A stretch of 64,000 bases of DNA from Fodinibacter sp963834965. Lineage in GTDB: Bacteria > Actinomycetota > Actinomycetes > Actinomycetales > Dermatophilaceae. The stretch is from assembly GCA_963834965.1 (NCBI GenBank), contig CAWIEI010000019.1, forward strand, positions 62,001 through 126,000, written 5' to 3'. The notes beneath the pieces are model-generated. The model did no database searches and was not told the origin of the DNA. It saw nothing but the letters and a program-made list of their open reading frames with translations. This document shows positions 1 to 10,000 of this stretch, piece by piece (within the stretch, counting starts at the first letter, position 1; the number at the start of each line of letters is the position of its first letter). The translations under genes were made by a program, and so were the position numbers.

Positions 1-3000
1 ATACCACTCCACCGGGATGCCGCGCTCCAGTGCGAGTGCGAGCGCGGCGTTGACCCGCCGGCACTCGGGCTCGGCGAGGTTACCCAGACCCTGGGTCGGG
101 TCGGCCAGGACGGCCACCCGCGTCATCCCGTCGGGGTGCACGTCGGTGCGGTTGGTGAGCAACCCGACGACGACGTGCGCCGTGTTGCCTCCCGGCGGCC
201 GGTCGACCGGAACGAGGTCGTCGCCGGCACCGAGGTCGAGCTCCTCGAAGCTTCCTTGCGGGAAGGGCGAGGCGTCGCCCACGGACGGGGTGAGCATCCG
301 AACGATCTCGTAGGGGTAGGGACTGCCGAAGCGCGCCGCGGTGAGGACCTTCTGCGCGTACGGCGTGAGGGGCCGGACGGGGTTCGGCCCGGGCTCCTGC
401 ATCCGGATCGTCGGCCCGCCGGCACCGAGCCCTTCGAGGACGACGATCCGGTCACGGAACACCTGACGGCCGTCGCGGTCGGTGGAGGTCTCCGCAACGG
501 TGACGTGCAGGACGACCTTCTCGAGGCTGGCGCCGCGCGCCAGGTCCTCGTAGGTCATCGCGAGGTCGTGCCACTCCTCAGTGGGCACCTTCCACGTCGG
601 TCGCACCCAGACGACGAGCCGGTTGGCGGCTGGTCGCTCTCGAGCGGGGTAGCGGGCCATGGCGCTGCGCATCGACGCGAGGGCCGCGAGGCCGCTGCGC
701 CCGAGCCGCGGGTAGGTGACGCGGCCGGTGTCCGGGTCCTGGACGGGGGTGAGGTCGCGCACCTCGGCCATGGCGAAGAGCCGGTGGTCGCGGGGGTTGC
801 CCTTGGCGACGCCGTCGAAGACGTAGACGTCCTCGGGAGAGGGCAGCCGGGTGAGCTCGAAGTTCGACAGCCGCCACAGGTCGAGCCGCTTGCCGAGCAT
901 CGGGTGGAGATTGCGATAGATCGTGTCCTCGACGAAGCCGCGCCCGGCGGGGTCAGCGCGGAAGGTGACGTGCTGGGTGCGGCCCCGATCCGGGCCGCCA
1001 CCCTCCAGCCAGGTGATGGTGAGGTCGATGCGGTGCAGGGCGCGGCCGAAGTCGCACTCCGCGAGCAGCTCGGCCGCCTGCTCTGCCGTGACCGCCACGT
1101 CGGGTCGAGGGCCGTCCTGCCAGGTGACGAGGTCGACGACGACCTCACGGTCGCCGGCGTGCTCGGCGAGGTGCTCGGCGATCACCCGGGACGCCCTCGG
1201 AAGGTCGGACAGCGGGAGGTAGCCGACGACGACGTGGATCCGGAGGTCGTCGTGCTGGTAGCGGGCGTAGCCGAGGTCGACCCCGTCTCGGGTGTCGAAG
1301 TCCAACCCATGCAGGTCCCGCATCCGGTAGAACCGCCGCAGGTAGGTCTCGAGCACCGCACGTCGGAACGCCGTCAGGTCGGTGGGCGCATCGGTCGGTG
1401 CGTCGAGCCACGCGCCCAGCAACAGCGAGCGCAGGGGCTGCGGGCACCACACGAGCCGGCCGATCCGGTCCGCCCGTTCGGGTGAGGTCGGCTCGGCCAC
1501 CAGCCCGGCGAGGTGGCCGCGCATCTCCGCCTCGGTCTCGGCGACGACGCGGCTGAGGACCGGCTCGTCGAACCAGTGGTAGAGCACGTCTCGGGCCGCG
1601 TCGGTCACCGCGGGCTGCCGCCCCTGGGTCGCCCTGACCAGCCGCTCCAGCCGGGCCCGGTCTGCCGGCGTCGCGCCCGTTCGCAGCTGACCGGCGAAGT
1701 CGAGCCTGCGCCCCAGCACCTCGGTGACGAGGTCGGCCAGCTCGGGGACCCGGGAGAACGAACGGAACAGCCAGAACGTCGCCCGTGCCAGCAGCGCGAT
1801 GTCCTCCGGGCCCTCGACGCCGTACCTCGCGAGCACTCGTTCGAGCCGCCGCCGGAACCTCTCCGGCAGGCCGCCCCGGTCGGGGTCGAGCCACCGGAGG
1901 TACTCGAGCACGAACTCCTGGGTGCTGGTCTGGTCCGCGACGTCCTCGTCACCCACCTCCGCCTCGGTGCGTGGACGATAGAGCGAGCCGATGTCCGCGA
2001 AAAGATCGAGGAAGGCGTCCTCTCGGGACAGGAGGTCGTGGTCGGCCGGGTCGTCGCCCTCGACCCGACGCCGGTAGGCGGTGCGCAGGGCCTTGACCGC
2101 CGCCGGGTCCAGGTCGAAGCCGAGCAGGTATGCCGTGAGGTCGTCGAAGACGTCAGGCGGAGGCGCCTCGTCCTGGACGACGAGGGCAGCCAGGTCGACG
2201 CCTGCGCCGTCGGAGCCGCGGAACGGGTCGGGCATGAGGTGGGACGACTCGGTCGACTTGATCCGTAGCAGCGGGTCACCTTGCTCGACCTGCTGGTTGG
2301 GCAGCACGACCACCGTGGTCACGTGACCGTCGAAGGGTGCGGTGAGCGTACTGACCATCTTCATCGACTCAAGGGTCGCGACCGTCTGGCCGGCGGTCAC
2401 CGGGTCACCGACGGTCACGAGCAGAGAGCTGACCAGGGCCGGCGCCGGCGCGCGGACGACGACGCCGTCTTCTCGGGTCACGGTGTGGGCGACACCGTCG
2501 ATCTCGAGCCGGATCACCTCGTCGTGGATCACCGTGACGACTCGTCGGGTCCGTCCGCCCACGAGGACCCGCCGCTCGTACGGGCTCTGGGTGTCCACGA
2601 CCGCGTCGAGCCGCTCTTCACCATGCACGCGGTAACGGTCGGGGCCGGTCCGGTCCACTCGCAGGCGGTGGTGACTGCCGCGGTAGCCGAGGTGGATGGC
2701 GACGCCGACGCGCTCCGGGTGCTCGGGGCGGCCTCGCTCGGCGCTGGCGCGGAACGACCGCTGGGCCAGGGCCAGGTCGCCTTCGTAGACCTCGATCGCG
2801 GCGATGACGACGGCGACCGGGTCCGGAGCAGGGTCAAGGGCCCCGGAGGCCCGCTGCTCGGCATACCAGAGCGGCGGCGGCGGGCCCTCGAGGACGGTCG
2901 ACGACCCGAGGATGGCGATGAGGCTGGCGCGGTTCGTGGCGCCGCCCGAGAGCACGACGCTCGTGTGCCTCAGGGCTCGGCGAAGTCGCTGGACGGCCTG

Positions 3001-4008
3001 GGCGCGCGTGCGCCCCCACGACGTCACCGTCGCGAGCACGGGGTCGACGTCGGCGTCGACGACATCCCCGGCCCGTAGGCCCGTGTCCACCCTGACCCCG
3101 GTACCCACGGGGAGCGAGATGACCTCGACGCGCCCGCCGGTCGAGGCGTACCCGCGGTCCGGGTCCTGAGCGAGCAACCGCGCCGAGACGGTCCAGCCCT
3201 CGCCGCGTGGCGGTGTGGGCGCAAGGGGGTCACCCAGGGCTGCCCGCAGGCGCATGCCGAGGATGCCGGCGCCGGAGCGCTCCTCGGCCGCCACATGAGT
3301 GGCCCGGCCGTCGGTCTCGACCTCGGTGACGGCGAAGGAGCCGTCGTGCTCGAGTGCGAAGTGGACGACCGCACCCCCCTGGAAGCCCGCGTGCTCGAGG
3401 AGCGAGACCGTCGCAGCATCCATGGCCGCGGCGGCGCGGTCGGGGATGCCGGTCGCAGGCATTTCCGCGAGGACCGCCCAGGCGTCCCGCACAACGGTGA
3501 CCTCGCGCAGGCCGAGGGTCCACACCGTGCCGTGGGCGTCCCGGACGGCGTCGACCTCGAGTCGGCGAGGACCCTCGGGGAAGGAGCCGGCCGGCCGGAA
3601 GGGGACTCCGGCGGCGGAGGCGACCGCGGCCAGCCCGGACGGGGTGCAGAGCGCGCGGATCGCGGCCGCGTTCGGGCCGAGGACGACCAGGCCGGCACCG
3701 GCGCAGGCATCGGCGAGCTCGGCCCGGTCGGCGCAGGGCACCATGCCGAGCCAGACCCCGTCGGCCCGCGCCGCCACGAGGGCGGCGACCAGGTCGGCGG
3801 CGGGGATGTCGCCCTCGTCGGGCAGGGTGAGGGTCAGGGTCTCGCCGGCCTCGCGAGCCCACCAGGCCCGGGCCCGGGCCACGGTGCTCACCGAGATGGT
3901 GCGAAGCCGCTCGCCGCCGTCCGTGTCGAGCTGGGCGCCCGCCGTGGCAAGGACCCGCAGGGCGGGCTCGCCACGCTCGACGACGGCGAGCCGTCGCACA
4001 GCCCTCAC
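1..4008 (-). CDS. Fused acyl-CoA carboxylase (BC-like, BCCP, central and CT domains), 3' end outside window
   Basis: My translation runs open from a GTG at 4008 to the window edge, about 1336 residues. Order: a biotin-carboxylase-like region (1-330), a biotinyl domain with ESMKM (biotin Lys about 550), a central region as in eukaryotic-type single-chain ACC, then the start of a carboxyltransferase domain (from about residue 1190, ending near RGIPVEWY). Family members carboxylate acetyl- or propionyl-CoA to feed malonyl or methylmalonyl units to lipid synthases. The BC part looks dead: the N-terminal NRGE is ERGE, the Gly-rich ATP-grasp loop is absent, and the EHxVTE motif is not recognisable. 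The GTG overlaps the stop of the megasynthase as GTGA, so the two are translationally coupled. A second GTG nine bases on is possible. Domain order is solid; substrate is unknown. Confidence 0.8.
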   Translation of the reverse strand, partial: MRAVRRLAVVERGEPALRVLATAGAQLDTDGGERLRTISVSTVARARAWWAREAGETLTLTLPDEGDIPAADLVAALVAARADGVWLGMVPCADRAELADACAGAGLVVLGPNAAAIRALCTPSGLAAVASAAGVPFRPAGSFPEGPRRLEVDAVRDAHGTVWTLGLREVTVVRDAWAVLAEMPATGIPDRAAAAMDAATVSLLEHAGFQGGAVVHFALEHDGSFAVTEVETDGRATHVAAEERSGAGILGMRLRAALGDPLAPTPPRGEGWTVSARLLAQDPDRGYASTGGRVEVISLPVGTGVRVDTGLRAGDVVDADVDPVLATVTSWGRTRAQAVQRLRRALRHTSVVLSGGATNRASLIAILGSSTVLEGPPPPLWYAEQRASGALDPAPDPVAVVIAAIEVYEGDLALAQRSFRASAERGRPEHPERVGVAIHLGYRGSHHRLRVDRTGPDRYRVHGEERLDAVVDTQSPYERRVLVGGRTRRVVTVIHDEVIRLEIDGVAHTVTREDGVVVRAPAPALVSSLLVTVGDPVTAGQTVATLESMKMVSTLTAPFDGHVTTVVVLPNQQVEQGDPLLRIKSTESSHLMPDPFRGSDGAGVDLAALVVQDEAPPPDVFDDLTAYLLGFDLDPAAVKALRTAYRRRVEGDDPADHDLLSREDAFLDLFADIGSLYRPRTEAEVGDEDVADQTSTQEFVLEYLRWLDPDRGGLPERFRRRLERVLARYGVEGPEDIALLARATFWLFRSFSRVPELADLVTEVLGRRLDFAGQLRTGATPADRARLERLVRATQGRQPAVTDAARDVLYHWFDEPVLSRVVAETEAEMRGHLAGLVAEPTSPERADRIGRLVWCPQPLRSLLLGAWLDAPTDAPTDLTAFRRAVLETYLRRFYRMRDLHGLDFDTRDGVDLGYARYQHDDLRIHVVVGYLPLSDLPRASRVIAEHLAEHAGDREVVVDLVTWQDGPRPDVAVTAEQAAELLAECDFGRALHRIDLTITWLEGGGPDRGRTQHVTFRADPAGRGFVEDTIYRNLHPMLGKRLDLWRLSNFELTRLPSPEDVYVFDGVAKGNPRDHRLFAMAEVRDLTPVQDPDTGRVTYPRLGRSGLAALASMRSAMARYPARERPAANRLVVWVRPTWKVPTEEWHDLAMTYEDLARGASLEKVVLHVTVAETSTDRDGRQVFRDRIVVLEGLGAGGPTIRMQEPGPNPVRPLTPYAQKVLTAARFGSPYPYEIVRMLTPSVGDASPFPQGSFEELDLGAGDDLVPVDRPPGGNTAHVVVGLLTNRTDVHPDGMTRVAVLADPTQGLGNLAEPECRRVNAALALALERGIPVEWY

Positions 4009-7000
4009 GCCGGAGTCCCGGGTTCGAAAGCTGCCTGCAGGGGCCCGCGCACGTCGTCGGGGACCCCGCCCGGGAGGGGCACGGTGGTGTACCCGTCGAG
4101 CCGCACCACGACGCGGCCCTCGTCGTCGACGACCAGCGCGTCGACGTGCCCGCCATGCGCCTCGGCGTGCGCGACGAGCGGCGCGGTGGCCGTTGCCGGG
4201 TCGAGCAGGACGCGGACCCGGCCGACGCTCATGGGCAGGGCCAACCGGTCCTCCTGGGCGGCCTCCCACAGGCCCGCGGTCTGGAAGCACAGCTCGACGA
4301 GGCGAGGCGCCAGCGCGAGCGGGGCATCGCTCGGCTGCCGGTCCTCGGGCAGGCGCTCCGGCAGCCGGGCCGTCGAGCCGTCGCCGTCGCGCCACGCCGC
4401 CTCGACGACCTGGTATGCCGGGCCGTGGAAGTAGAAGCGGTAGACCTGCGCGGCATCCACCACCGGCTCGTGCGTGGCTCGGTCGAGGTCGCTGCGCTCT
4501 TCCTCGACGGCGGAGCCGGTGAGCCGCACCCGGCCGGTGAAGTGCGTCGTGCGCACCGGGTCGCTCGATCCCGGCAGCAGGCGCTGCGCGGTGAGGGTGC
4601 AGTGGGCGACCAGGTCGTCACCACCCTCGGGGTCCGGTGCCGTCACGGCCGCGACCGTGAGGGTCCGCGGTTCGTCGCGGTAGAACTTCACCGGCGCCAA
4701 GAACCCCACGTCCTCGACGCCACCGACCCGGTAGCCCGCCGGTGCGACCAGCCCGGCGACCTCGGCGAAGGCCTCCATTCCCATGACCCCGGGGAGCACC
4801 GGGGTGCCGTCGATCCGGTGGTCGGTGAGGAAGCCCTGCTCGGCGGGGTCGAGGGTCACCCGGGAGACGACCCCGTCGTGCACGGAGACGGTGAGGTCGC
4901 CGACCATCGGCCCGAAGGGGTGCTGCTCACGGACCGCGTCGGCGTCGACACCGCCGGTCTCGTGGTACTCCGTGGCCATCATCCCGAGGGCGCCCGCGAC
5001 GACCACCTCGCCACTGAACGGCGAGGCCGTGAGCTCGCGCCGGATCCACGCGACCCCGGCCTCCGGCGGGAGCACCTGTACGCCCGCCATCTCCATGATC
5101 TTGGGGATCGAGCCCCGGGTGGCCATGCCGATCCCGCCCCACGCCGTCCAGTCCAGGGCCAGGCCCCGGGTCTGCGGCCGAATGGCGCGCAGCGAGGAGA
5201 CGACCTTGCACAGCAGGTCGTTCGCAGCGGCGTAGTCGGTCTGGCCGTTGTTGCCGAACCGGCCCGCGACGGACGAGAACGCGACGACCGCGCCGACCTC
5301 CATCGTGCGTGCGGCCTGCCACACGTTGAACCACCCGGTGGTCTTCACGTCGAAGACCAGGTCGAACTCGCGGGGCTCCTTCTCCGGGAGGTTGCGGCTG
5401 ATCTCCACACCGGCGGCGTGCAGCAGCACGTCGACGCGCCCACTGCGCTCGCGCACCTGGTCCATGACCGAACCGACGGCGGCGGCGTCGGTGAGGTCGA
5501 CCGCGTAGTAGTGCGCCGTGCCGCCCGCCGCCTCGACCGCCTCGATGCAGGTGAGCGCCGCTTCGAGACGCTCGACGTGGGCGAGCTCGCGGTCGATCAG
5601 CACCGGGGTCGGCTTCTCGCCGCGCTCCTTCAGCCGGGCCGCGATGGTGCCCTTGAGCGATGCCGGCTCCGTGCGGAACGCGGCGATGTCGGGGTCGGCC
5701 CGGTCGGGCGCCGGCGTGAGGTCGAGCAGGTGGAAGGTTCCACCCGAGGCGACGGCGAGGTCGGCGGTGATCGCCGAGACGATGCTGCCGGCCGCGCCCG
5801 TGACGAGCACGACGGAGTCGGACGTCAGCGGCATCCCGGCCTCGGTGTCGGTGTCCGCGGCACCGTCGCTCCCGCGGGCCGGGAACGGCTGCTCGAGCAG
5901 GGCGATGCCGAAGCGACGACCGTCGACCCGGCCGATCTCGACGCATCCGGGGTCGCGCAGGGTCTCCTCGATGAGCAGGTCGGCGACGGCGGCGGTCTTC
6001 CGGTCCACCGGCAGGTCGACGGCCTTGACCAGGGCACCGGGCCGCTCCTTCTTGTATGACTTGGTGAAGCCGGTCACGGCGCCGCCGAGAGCCGATGCCG
6101 CGCCGGCGGCCGAGTAGCCGTGGTAGCCCCCGAGCCGGGTCGCGGACACGAGGAACGCACCGTCGTCCCAGAGCCGGCGCATCGTCGCGTAGAGCACCTT
6201 GACCCGGCGGCGGAGCGCCTCGTGCCAGGTGGGTAGGTCGTAGGCCGTGAGGTCGCCCTCGTCGTCGAGCGCCGCGAGCCAGTAGACCCCGGAGACCGGG
6301 CCCTCGGCGCACCACTGCTCGAGGTGCGCGAGCACGTCGTCGGTGGGGGTGCCCGGGTCGAGCACCAGCGCCGTCGCACCGGCCTTGTGCAGGCGCTTGA
6401 CGAGCGCGTCACCGACGCCACCCTCGTCGCGCATCACGACGACTCGGGCTCCGGCGAGCGAGACCCCGGTGGGCAGGCACTGGTCGGCGGCAGGGCGCAG
6501 CGACGGCACAGGCACGCGCCGAGGAAGCGCGTCGACTGCGTCGAGGTCGCCGGTCACGGTGTGGGGTGCCACGGCGGCTGCCGAGTCCGTGGTCCCGGCA
6601 TTCGGCGTCGCCGAGGCGACCTGCGCGTCGTTGGTGGTACCCAGCTTGGTGCGCACCCAGCCGGCGACGTGGTTCAGGGTGGGGAACTCACGCAGCTGGA
6701 GGGTGTCGTCGCGCTCGAGGTTCCACTGCGAGCGCACCGCGGCGAAGACCTCCGCCTGCTTGACGGTGTCGACGCCCAGGTCGGCCTCGAGGTCGAGGTC
6801 GGGGTCGAGCAGGTCAGCGGGGTAGCCGGTCATCTCGGCCACGATGCCGGTCACGACGTCGAGGATCGGGTCGCTGCTGACCGCGTCGGTGGTCGGGATG
6901 GTGGCGGTCGGTGTGGTGGCGGTCGGTGTGGTGGCGGGCTGGGATGCCGCGGCGGCCGCAGCCGCCTCCGGGACACCGAGCTTGGTGCGCACCCAGCCGG

Positions 7001-10000
7001 CGACGTGGTTCAGGGTGGGGAACTCACGCAGCTGGAGGGTGTCGTCGCGCTCGAGGTTCCACTGCGAGCGCACCGCGGCGAAGACCTCGGCCTGCTTGAC
7101 GGTGTCGACGCCCAGGTCGGCCTCGAGGTCGAGGTCGGGGTCGAGCAGGTCAGCGGGGTAGCCGGTCATCTCGGCCACGATGCCGGTCACGACGTCGAGG
7201 ATCGGGTCGCTGCTGACCGCGTCGGTGGTCGGGATGGTGGCGGTCGGTGTGGTGGCGGTCGGTGTGGTGGCGGGCTGGGATGCCGCGGCGGCCGCAGCCG
7301 CCTCCGGGACACCGAGCTTGGTGCGCACCCAGCCGGCGACGTGGTTCAGGGTGGGGAACTCACGCAGCTGGAGGGTGTCGTCGCGCTCGAGGTTCCAGCG
7401 TGCGCGGACGGCGGCGAAGACCTCGGCCTGCTTGACGGTGTCGACGCCCAGGTCGGCCTCGAGGTCGAGGTCGGGGTCGAGCAGGTCAGCGGGGTAGCCG
7501 GTCATCTCGGCCACGATGCCGGTCACGACGTCGAGGTACTCGTCGACGGCCGGTGCGGCCGGTTCGACCGGTTCGGCGAGGGCAGGAGGAGTAGCCACGG
7601 GAGCGGTAGGAGCGCCAGCAGCGGCCTGGTCGGGTGCCGTAGCCGAGAACGACTGCGCCGGGGCGGGAGCTGCCACGCCGAGGCGCTTGCGCACCCAGGC
7701 GGCGACGTGGTTCAGCGTCGGGAACTCGCGCAGCTGGAGGTTGTCGTCGCGCTCGAGGTCCCACTGGGTGCGCACCGCGGCGAACACCTCCGCCTGCTTG
7801 ACGGTGTCGACACCGAGGTCGGCCTCGAGATCGAGGTCAGCACCCAGGAGGTCGGCGGGGTAGCCCGTCATCTCGGCCACGATCTGCGTCACCGTCGCCA
7901 GGACCGGGTCGCCGCCCGCGTCGTCCTCGCCGAACGGGCGTGGAGTGGCCGCCAGCACGGGGGACGCCGATGCCGGTGAGCCGACCGCCGCCACACCGAG
8001 CCGTCCGCGGACCCAGCCGGCGACATGGTTGAGCGTGGGGAAGTCACGCAGGCGCAGGTCGTCATCGCGCTCCAGGCCCCAGCGTTCCCGCACGGCCGCG
8101 AAGACCTCGGCCTGCTTGACCGTGTCGACGCCGAGGTCGGCCTCCAGGTCGAGGTCGGGGTCGAGCAGGTCGGCGGGGTAGCCGGTCATCTCGGCCACGA
8201 TGTCGGTGACGACCGCGAGGACGTCACCACCAGCGGGCGCGGGCGGCTCCGGCGTAGCGGACGCGCCCACCGGTGCAGGCTGCTGTACCGGGATGACCGG
8301 CGACGGGGCCGACTCGGGCGCCGGGGACGCCGGGGGCGCGATCGCGGCGGGCGCTGCGGCGGCCAGGGCGAAGCCGGCCGTCGGGGTGAGCCGGTCGGCG
8401 TACGGCACCGGGACGTGCCCGGAGCGCTCGACGGGGAGGGTGGCCGGCCCGGTGTCGATGACGCGCAGTCGCCGTCGGTCGACCTCGAGCCGGCTCCCGG
8501 TCTGACCGGCGAGCCGGTCGAGCCACCGCTGCCACGCGCCCTGGTCGACGACCCGGTAGGCGTAGCCGAGCTCACCCGGAGCCCGGCGCCGGCCGTCGGG
8601 GACGGGAGTCCACCGCAGCAGCGACATGGCGACCTGCGACCCGAACCCGGCAGCGAGCCGCAGCGCGTACTCCACCGGGTACTGCCCCCCACGGGAGAGG
8701 TTGAGCGTACCGAGGTCGGGGTCGGGCTCCTGGTAGTTGGGGACCGGCGGGACGATGCCGGTCTCCAGCGCCTTGAGGGCCACGACGTCCTCGATGCCGG
8801 CGCCCATGGCGTGGCCCGTGAACCCCTTGGTGTTGGTGATGACGATCTGGCTTGCGGCCGGCCCGAACACCCGGCGCAGGGCATTGATCTCCGCTGCGGC
8901 GCTCCCGCCACGAGCCGGCGTGTATGTCTCGTGCGAGACGAACATCATCCGCGCAGCGATCTCGCGACGGTCGACGCCGCGCCCCTCGGCCTCGCGGACC
9001 AGTGCCTCCATGACGTCACAGATGTGCTGCACGTCGAGGCGCGAGCCGTGGAAGGCACTGTTGGCCGTGATCGTGGCGAGTGCCTCGGCGATGGGCTGAA
9101 TTCCCCTCTCGCGAGCCGCATCCGCGGACTCGACGACGAAGGCGGCAGCGCCGGCGCCGACGATCATGCCGTGGCGGCGCCGGTCGAAGGGTGTGGCGGC
9201 ATCCTCGACCCGTCCGTCGGTGGCGGCGGCCCCCGACGCGAGGAAGCCGGCGGTCACCCACGGCAGCAGGTGCTCACCGGTGGCGTCATCCGCGGAGACG
9301 ACGACCACCCGGCGGCACCGGCCCGCCCGGATCCAGTCCTCGGCCAGCGACAGGGCCTGGGTGGTGCTCGCACAGGCCGCGTTGACCTGGGTGTTCGGGC
9401 CGCGCGCGCCGATGATCTCGGCGAACTGGGAGTGCCCCATCGACAGGGCCCGGAAGAGGAATCGACGGTCGAACTGGTAGGGCTCGCTCCCGAGGGCCTC
9501 GCGCAGCTCGGCAGCGAGCGCCTCGACCTCGGCCGCGGCCGGGTCGTCGTCGCTCATCCGGGCGCGCAGCCCCTCGACCGCCAGCAGCCCCTCGCGGCGG
9601 CCGCGGTCGAGCGCGTAGCCCTCCACCGCCTCGGCGAAGCGGTCGTAGCCGGGGAAGGCCGACGCGAAGATGACGCCGGTCTCGTCGCGCAGCGCCTCGG
9701 GCAGGCCCCAGCGGTCGGGCAGCTGGGTGCCGAGCGTCGTGGTCTTGTAGCTCATGACCAGCGGGATGCCGGCGTCACGCATCGCGTCGAACCCGGCTCC
9801 GATGGCCAGCCGTGTCGTCGTGTCGAGGGCTTCGTCGCGGGCCTTGTCGACCCCGAACTGCTCGACCACGTCGAGGGGCGCGTGCACCCCGGCCAGCTTG
9901 ATGACGTCGGCGGGGTCGTCGATGGTGGCGAAGCTGCCGGCCCCCGAGGTGGCGTCCTTGACGAGCCGGGTGATCCGCATGTCGGCCATCCGGCGACGCG

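Noticed and set aside
136..6059. Long plus-strand frames opposite the carboxylase and the KR/DH end of the megasynthase (136-1485, 2281-3078, 3295-4434, 4146-6059)
   Set aside because: They are antisense shadows with no ribosome sites or recognisable motifs; the minus-strand translation carries BCCP, ACC, KR and DH motifs.
6645..7497. Regular repeats that at first look like a CRISPR array or minisatellite
   Set aside because: The unit is 336 bp and encodes ACP domains in frame; no short repeat-spacer pattern and no cas genes.
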